DNA from: Scalesia atractyloides
Taxonomy: Eukaryota > Streptophyta > Magnoliopsida > Asterales > Asteraceae
Length of the DNA stretch: 64,000 bases
Assembly: GCA_947069175.1 (NCBI GenBank)
Contig: CAMTDV010000028.1
Span: forward strand, 65,580,157 to 65,644,156
Reading direction: 5' to 3'
Shown here: positions 57,822-64,000 of the stretch, piece by piece
How the letters are laid out: each line of letters begins with the position of its first letter
Position numbering within the stretch: the stretch's first letter is position 1
Notes under the pieces: generated by a model
Told to the model about the DNA's origin: nothing
Databases searched by the model: none
What the model saw: only the letters and a program-made list of their open reading frames with translations
Translations under genes and position numbers: made by a program

Positions 57822-58545
57822 GAACAAGGTAACAAGCACTAAAACCACATAAAAATTGAGATAACATAAAAGATAGGCTTAGTAAAAATATTAGAGTGCC
57901 TTGGTTGAGAGGCATTGACTATTCCAAAGTAAATCGATGATCCTTTCAAATTAGAGGAACGTGCTTTGGCCTATAGGTAAAATGCTCTCGTCGAGAACGA
58001 TTAACGGCATTTTACCCTTCCAGTTACTACACGTATCTAATTGATCAAAAAATCGAAACTTTTACGAGATTGAAAATCGAGGAGTGGGACTAGTTGACAA
58101 GGTGCGGGTTTCACCCCTAACTCGACAACATCGGACCCAAAGTGAGGTTGATACTTGCCAAACGAGGAGCAAATTCTGACTCATTGGTAAGGGTCCACTA
58201 GAGTATGAAATGGAAATTTTCCATCAAGGTATGGATATCACTCCTAACTTGATGGCGTAATTTCGTAAAAATCAAATACGCGGATTGAGAGTGATCACCA
58301 AAGTGCGGGTTTCACCCCTATTTTGGTGAGATCGTCTCGTTTGTATGAGTGTCTTCAAGTCTTTAAGTGTGTATATTGTATAAATGTCTTAGGAAAGACA
58401 TTTTGCATGTATTAAGACCAAAAGAAGAGATAGAAGCAAAATAGGAAGAATTAACATTTTAAGCATAGATCAAGAATGGTCAAATGGGACACTTAAACTA
58501 TAGACTAGGTTGAACATGGCATTCTACCTAATTCCCTATAGTTAT
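57822..58545 (-). other. Leader of the minus-strand gypsy element
   Basis: Non-coding. On the minus strand it carries GTAGTAACTGGAAGGGTA (about 58016-58032) and TAGGCCAAAGC, as in the gag-only elements. AAGGTGCGGGTTTCACCCCTA and similar words repeat near 58100, 58230 and 58305. Confidence 0.6.
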
Positions 58546-58558
58546 GGCTCTGATACCA
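58546..58558 (-). promoter_or_regulatory. Primer-binding site (minus strand)
   Basis: GGCTCTGATACCA on the plus strand, three bases from the LTR start. Confidence 0.92.
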
Positions 58559-58561
58559 ATC

Positions 58562-60621
58562 TGTCACACCCCAACCGATGGCGGAAACATCAGAGTGAGA
58601 CGAAATAGATTGCTCATCACACATAACACTATTTGTGACAATAATTAGATAAACCAAATTTCATTTCAAAACATATTGTCAAGTACAACGAAAGTCAAAT
58701 ACAACAACATAATTCCCAACATTCTAGATGAGTTTCTAAGCCTTCCCTACTAAATTCCATCATGGTCAACATGTTAAAAATAAAGTTCAATACGACAAGT
58801 ATTGGCGAGTACACAAGTTTTTAATACATAGCATAAGTATAAAAGAATTTACTCCAATCCACATGGCAATTATATGTAAGGTAAGCTATCATGCAATACT
58901 TAATTGTCAAACCCAAGTATCAACAAGAATGTATGTGTCCCTCGTCACACGAAGTAACAAGACTAAAGTATGAATGTAACAAGAATGAATCAGCTTTAAG
59001 ACTTAACAATACCCCGACGGGCGATGTGCTACTCCTATAGCGCTATATATGTTAAGTTGGGGCTAGCTAAGTTAACGACAATAAGCATGAATGAATTTAG
59101 CATGAACCAAAGCATAACAAATAGCATGTATGAAAGATTGAGTGTATAAAGCATGTAGTGTGTATTGGTGTATTTTTGTATGTTAACATGTTGCAACCAA
59201 ATTGTGTAAAAGGAAAATGGGTCAAGTGTACTCACGGTTTTGCAAGCTTCCACTTGTTAGTCCCGTGAAGAGGTTGGAGGATGAAAGGATCACCAAGTTA
59301 TCCTACAAGAGGAAGAATGGTTTGGTAAGTATTTGAATGATAACGGAGGATTTAAGGAACTTAAATGCAATAAAGTAGTTTATACGAGAAAGTAGTCACT
59401 TAGACTTAATACTCGTTTTTGACACTATAAGACCCATTTGGGTTGATGTGATTTCATGGGTTAGGATACCCATTAGAATCGTAACGAGAGATTAAGTACG
59501 TAGGTGATGTAACCTAGTACCATGACGGATAATCATTTGATTACCATCAAGAGTTCGGTTAGTATAAATGTACATATATATAGTATACGTAGTAAGTAAT
59601 TAATAAACATCATGTAGATTCATAGAAGTCATGCATGGAGGTAGGAGGATAACCTTCCTTTTAAAACCTCTCGTATAGTATACCAATGCACAAGTCGTCA
59701 CGAGGACGACCAGGATGGTCATGAGCAACATAAAAGTAAAAGACGAAAGTAAACGAAATCGTCAAGTGAGGTGGTGGATCAATTATTAGGATAGCCAAGG
59801 CTTCCAAGGGATCACACTCTACCAACTCAAGTCAAGCTTGGAAGGATACAACACTTGTGGGTAAAACCCTAATAAAACCAAAAGGTTCTTACACTTGGGT
59901 CTTTTAATATGGTGATGTTCCAAGTTAGTCTTCCATGGAAGACTTATGGAAACATCCCAAAGGTACTCCAAATAATAAGAAAGAAAGAAAAGAGGGAGGT
60001 GAGTTAGAACTCACTTGATTTAGAGAGAAGAGCTCTTTGAGCCTTTAGAGAAGAGAAGAGAGAAATGAGGTGTGAGTTGAAAGTGAAATGGGATGCGGTA
60101 TTTATAGGTAAACTTGGAAGGATGGTAGTTGAAGGAAGTAAATGAAAGAAACACACAAATGACCAATCCATGAGCTTGAAATGTATAATTCCGGATCGTG
60201 CCTCTCTCGCGGGCCGCGAGAGAGTAAAAGAGTCTCGGTCGCGGGCCGGTAGAGGTCTGGCGAGCCGCGAGAGGGGAGAAGTGGGTCGGTCGCGGGGCGC
60301 GAGAAAGGGTATTCCAGAATGTTCTTTGGCTTTTATCACTTTTAGCCCTTAAACTTAGATTATTACAATTTTTGCATGTTTTTAAGCATGTAACGCATAT
60401 AATTATCGAATGCATGAATTCTTTGCATGTATAACAAGTAATTTGCATGAATTTAACGATTGAATGTACGTAAAATAAGCATGTATCAAGTATAACTTTT
60501 ATTACGATTCAAGTCTCGGATTACAAGATTGGGAAAGTAAATACGATTACAAGTTTCTAAAAAATAGAACTACAACAATACTTTCTAAATAAGGAAAGTA
60601 TGAAAAAAGCGAGGCGTTACA
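58562..60621 (-). repeat. 5' LTR of the minus-strand gypsy element (2060 bp)
   Basis: Plus-strand ends TGTCACACCCC and GGCGTTACA; read on the minus strand, TGTAACGCC...GGTGTGACA. TATA box complement at 60099-60106. A GC-rich palindrome cluster lies at 60195-60310. The tRNA-like modules of the other superfamily are not present. Confidence 0.85.
60195..60310. repeat. GC-rich palindrome cluster in LTR
   Basis: CTCTCTCGCGG and CCGCGAGAGAG are separated by one base (about 60201-60225), an 11-bp-arm near-perfect palindrome. Variants GGTCGCGGGCCGG, GGCGAGCCGCGAGAG and GGTCGCGGGGCGCGAG follow every ~30 bp. Strikingly GC-rich against AT-rich surroundings. Confidence 0.8.
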
Positions 60622-61070
60622 GTCGATGCAAAAAGGAAGATCATGTGATGTTTGCTACGGGCCAACTTCAACTTCAGACCAAGGATTTGTGGGATACCCA
60701 CTGTAAGGAGCTAGGTGAGGATAAGCTTCAAACCTTAACATGGAAGGAATTTAAAGAGCCATTCTTAAAATATCATTGCCCACAGTCAGCGATTGATAGA
60801 ATTCAAGAAGACTTCCTACGTCTTCGACAAAAGAGGAATCGATCGATGAGATTACGAATATATTTCTTGACAAGTTGAAGTTTTGTCAAGATTTCGTAAA
60901 GTCAGAAAGAATGAAGATAAATCGATACCACGACATGTTGAAGACTGAGTTTAGAGAATTCATCACCACATCAAAATGTGGAACCCTGAACGAGCTCATT
61001 AATTGGGCTCGGGATAGGGAGATTGAACTGAAACGACAAGTGGAAAGGGGTGAGAAAAGCATCTGAGAAG
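60622..61070 (+). pseudogene. Ty3/gypsy Gag, C-terminal part
   Basis: Gag truncated at its 5' side by the minus-strand element. Text: DHVMFATGQLQLQTKDLWDT, LTWKEFKEPFLKYHCPQSAI, a frameshift near 60860, then FREFITTSKCGTLNELINWA. This is the retrotrans_gag domain end plus linker. It reads on into the zinc-knuckle region at 61150. Confidence 0.85.
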
Positions 61071-61772
61071 TTCACCAGTTCTAGTCCATCAAAGAAGCAG
61101 AAGTTTCAAGATCATGGTAAGAAGGATAAAACGAAGGGAGGTATTCCCAAATGCAAGACTTGCGAAAAGCTCCATACATGAGAGTGCCTAATGGGTAAGA
61201 ATGGATGTTACAACTGTGGTCAAGAAGTACACCCGTATTACAAATGCCATAATCCTTCGAGAACTTGCTTCAATTGTTTTCAACCGGGTTACATCAAGGC
61301 TGAATGTCCAAAACTTCAACAGAAGGCGGGCAAGGAAGGAAAGAAGGAAGAAGTTCCAAAAGCTCGGGGAAGAATGTTCCAGATATCATCGGAAGAAGCT
61401 AAGGCACTTCCGAATGTTGTGTCAGGTATATTTTTATTAAATTCGATACCCACCTACGTGTTATTTGATACCGGGGCTAGTAAGTCATTTGTGTCAAGTG
61501 ATCTTATATGTCACCCATCATTTAAAATAGAAAAGATGTCGATACCCTTAGAGGTAGAAATAGCCGATAGCAAAAGTTATCTATTACATGAAATATGTAA
61601 GGATTGCAAGTTACCAATTGAAGAAGAAGAATTCAACATTGACCTTGTCCCCATGATCTTGGGGGAGTTCAAGGTAGTGGTTGGTATGGATTGGCTGTCT
61701 CGGCATCATGCCGAAATTCAATGTGGAAGTAAGACCATTCGGGTGATGACGTCTAGTGGCAAATAGATAATT
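61071..61772 (+). pseudogene. Ty3/gypsy zinc knuckles and protease
   Basis: Knuckle 1 CYNCGQEVHPYYKC has the full C-X2-C-X4-H-X4-C; knuckle 2 CFNCFQPGYIKAEC has Tyr for His. The aspartic protease active site DTGA (61467-61478, LFDTGASKSFVS) is kept, followed by the ILGEFKVVVGMDWLSRHHAE block. The open frame 61191-61766 ends at a TAG where the family has Gln. Stops also lie upstream of the knuckles. Confidence 0.88.
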
Positions 61773-63335
61773 GTGAAAGGGGAAAGAAAAATAAAACCTA
61801 CATTGTGCACTCTTATCCAATCGATCAAATACGCCCGAAACGGTAATAAGGCATACTTAGCCTACGTGACGGATACCCATTGTGGAATCCCAAGATTTCA
61901 AGAGGTGGAAATTGTGAACGAATATCTTGATGTGTTCCCGGACGATTTACCAGGGCTTCCACCCGAACGAGAAGTAGAATTTCGGATTGAATTGAATCCG
62001 GGTGCAAAACCGGTGGCTAAGGCACCTTATCGATTAGCTCCTACCGAGATGCGGGAATTCATGACCTAATTACAAGAGCTACTTGACAAGGGTTTCATAC
62101 GCCCAAGTGTATCACCATGGGGTGCACCCGTGCTTTTCGTGAAAAAGAAAAATGGCGCAATGCGAATGTGCATCGATTATTGAGAATTAAACAAATTGAC
62201 GATTAAGAACCATTATCCCTTCCCTAGAATTGATGACTTATTCGACCAGTTGCAAGGAGCGAGTTGGTTCTCGAAAATCGACTTACGATCGGGGTATCAC
62301 CAACTTCGGGTACGTGAGGAAGATATAGCCAAGAATGCGTTTAGGACCCGTTATGGGCATTACGAGTTCCTAGTAATGTCCTTTGGGTTGACTAATGCAC
62401 CAGCTGCGTATATGGATTTAATGAATCGGGTTTGTCGGAACATGTTAGACAAGTTTGTAATAGTCTTTTTAGACGATATATTGGTATACTCTCGAAGTGA
62501 ATCCGATCATGCCTGCCATATCCGTGAGGTGTTAGAACCGATTCGTAAAGAAAAGTTGTATGCTAAATTTTCCAAGTGCGCATTTTGGCTAAGAGAAGTG
62601 CAATTTCTTGGCCATGTGATAAATGAAGAAGGTGTTCAAGTAGACCCTTCTAAAGTAGAGGCCGTAATGAAATGGGTTCCTCCAAGGAACCCAAGTGAAG
62701 TAAGAAGTTTCTTGGACTTAGCCGGATACTATAGAAGATTCATTCAAGATTTTTCTAAGATAGCTTTGCCCATGACTAAGCTAACAAAGAAGAACGAAAA
62801 GTTTGAATGGGGTACGGATCAAGAGAGGGCCTCTCAGACCTTGAAGGAAAAACTTTCAAGTTCGCCAGTGTTAGTGTTACCTGATGGTGAGAAAGACTTA
62901 GTTGTGTGCACAGATGCTTCGCATCAAGGTTTAGGGTGTGTCCTGATGCAAAGGGGCAAGGTCATCGCCTATGCATCTAGACAACTAAAACAACATGAGG
63001 ATAATTACCCGACCCATGATTTGGAATTGGCAGCGGTGGTATTCGCACTGAAAATATGGAGACATTATTTGTATGGAACAAAGTGCATGATCTGCTCAGA
63101 TCATAAAAGCCTCAAATACTTCTTCAAGCAGAAAGATCTTAATATGAGGCAATGGAGATGGCTAGAACTTATTAAAGATTACGATTATGACATCCACTAT
63201 CATCCCGGTAAGGCTAATGTTGTGGCAGACGCTCTAAGTCGAAAGGAATACCCGCCTCCAATTCGAGTAAGATCAATGAAAATGATAGTTACACCTAACC
63301 TCCTCAAAAGCGTACGAGAAGCTCAAATCAAATAA
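61773..63335 (+). pseudogene. Ty3/gypsy reverse transcriptase and RNase H (stops)
   Basis: N-terminal RT blocks: EYLDVFPDDLPGLPPEREVE, GFIRPSVSPWGAPVLFVKKK. Interruptions: TAA at 62068 (family Gln) and TGA at 62180-62182 (family Arg). The long frame 62196-63335 (379 aa) holds WFSKIDLRSGYHQ, FGLTNAPAAYMDLMNRVC and the catalytic FLDDILVYS (usual Y/F-x-D-D), then RNase H (VVCTDASHQGLGCVLMQRG, ELAAVVFALKIWRHYLYG) and ADALSRK. Chromovirus-like order PR-RT-RH-IN. Read-through of several stops would be needed, so non-functional. Confidence 0.92.
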
Positions 63336-64000
63336 TTAAATGCAGATGATCCAAAGAAAGAAAGAACTATAGGATTTGCGCACAAGTTAGAAGAGGATGC
63401 GAATGGGATTAAAACAAGGTATGGCCGAATCTGGGTACCTTGGCGTTGTGATATAAAGGAGTTACTCTTAGAGAAAGCTCATAAGTCACGATACTCGGTT
63501 CACCCGGGGGCTACAAAAATGTATCGAGATTTAAGAAAGAATTATTGGTGGCCTGGAATGAAGCATGATATTGTTAAGTATGTCACGAAATGTTTGACAT
63601 GTTCTCAAGTAAAGGCGAAACATCAAAAACCGTATGGGAAGTTACAACCTTTGGAGATTCCGATGTGGAAGTGGGAGGACGTAACCATGGACCTCGTAAC
63701 TAAGCTCCCAAAAACGAGGAAGGGGCATGATGAAATATGGGTCATTGTCGATCGTCTCACTAAAAGTGCCCATTTCCTACCTATTCGAGAAACATATCCC
63801 TCAGAAAAGATGGCGGAAATATTCGTGAATGAAATCATATCCCGTCACGGCGTACCCGTATCCATTGTGTCAGACCGGGATACGCGATTTACTTCCCGCT
63901 ATTGGCAAAAGTTTCATGAAAGTATGGGTACTAAATTGCACTTAAGTACCGCTTATCATCCCTAAACGGATGGTCAGACAGAAAAAACCATCCAAACGAT
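63336..64000 (+). pseudogene. Ty3/gypsy integrase, runs off the window
   Basis: HHCC zinc-binding region (HKSRYSVHPGATKMYRDLRK, then CLTCSQVKAKH, about 63479-63625) and DDE core with MDLVTKLPK (first Asp near 63690) and IVSDRDTRFTSRYW (second Asp near 63870). A TAA stands at 63963-63965, where the family has Gln in HPQTDGQ. The last Glu and any chromodomain lie beyond 64000. Confidence 0.9.

Larger units (their letters stand above)
54624..60621 (-). mobile_element. Ty3/gypsy element, minus strand, 3' part missing
   Basis: 5' LTR 58562-60621, primer site complement 58546-58558, leader 57822-58545 continuing at 55404-55594, gag 55403 to about 54690. A solo LTR (55600-57816) interrupts the leader. 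No pol or 3' LTR is visible, so it is truncated on the left near 54300-54690. Its U3 end at 60621 abuts gag of a plus-strand gypsy element, into which it inserted. Confidence 0.8.

Noticed and set aside
60004..60448. Overlapping minus-strand ORFs of 111 and 142 aa in an LTR
   Set aside because: Compositional product of the GC-rich palindromes and the LTR 5' part; no recognisable protein.

Overview
This is plant nuclear DNA, dominated by nested LTR retrotransposons. The evidence is chromovirus-type gag/pol proteins, tRNA-iMet-type primer sites (TGGTATCAGAGC), copia and hAT remnants, a tiny TRIM, an integrated piece of chloroplast DNA and one intron-containing host gene. The style of the repeats suggests a eudicot, perhaps Asteraceae; that family call is a guess.

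Layout. 1-9026: a young plus-strand LTR element (left end outside the window) with an intact gag and no pol. Its LTRs differ by about 1% by eye. It sits inside a related minus-strand LTR (9027-10168). 10169-11381: plastid DNA (rpl2, truncated rps19, trnH, psbA end), i.e. the IRa/LSC junction. 11472-16014: a decayed hAT transposase gene split by a solo LTR (13205-15435, TSD ATTAT). 17331-17732: a complete minus-strand TRIM (TSD GCTAT). 18.7-21.6 kb: fold-back/MITE-like elements and tandem duplications. 22174-26161: the only convincing host gene, a three-exon gene resembling the uncharacterised At3g27210 family, with a non-autonomous MULE (9-bp TSD) in intron 1. 29171-51436: an old LTR (TSD TGTAA) that received four nested insertions: a solo LTR, an internally deleted copia element, a non-autonomous hAT and a minus-strand gag-only element. 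52296-64000: remnants of a plus-strand gypsy element, interrupted by a minus-strand gypsy element that itself received a solo LTR (55600-57816).

The most unusual signal is in one LTR superfamily, present as eight full or partial copies. Each LTR carries, downstream of its TATA box, a tandem array of up to four sense-oriented tRNA-like modules. Each module has a header ending in AGACAC, an elongated D-arm-like hairpin overlapping an A box, a B box, and usually a T-run soon after. A further tRNA-like module lies antisense in U3. Hairpin arms differ between copies but mostly stay paired. I counted about 24 sense and 7 antisense modules. The same elements keep gag but lack pol, and share a 61-nt hairpin near the 3' end whose arms show a compensatory change. 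Together these suggest a non-autonomous lineage carrying Gag and structured RNA, with pol supplied in trans. That functional reading is inference.
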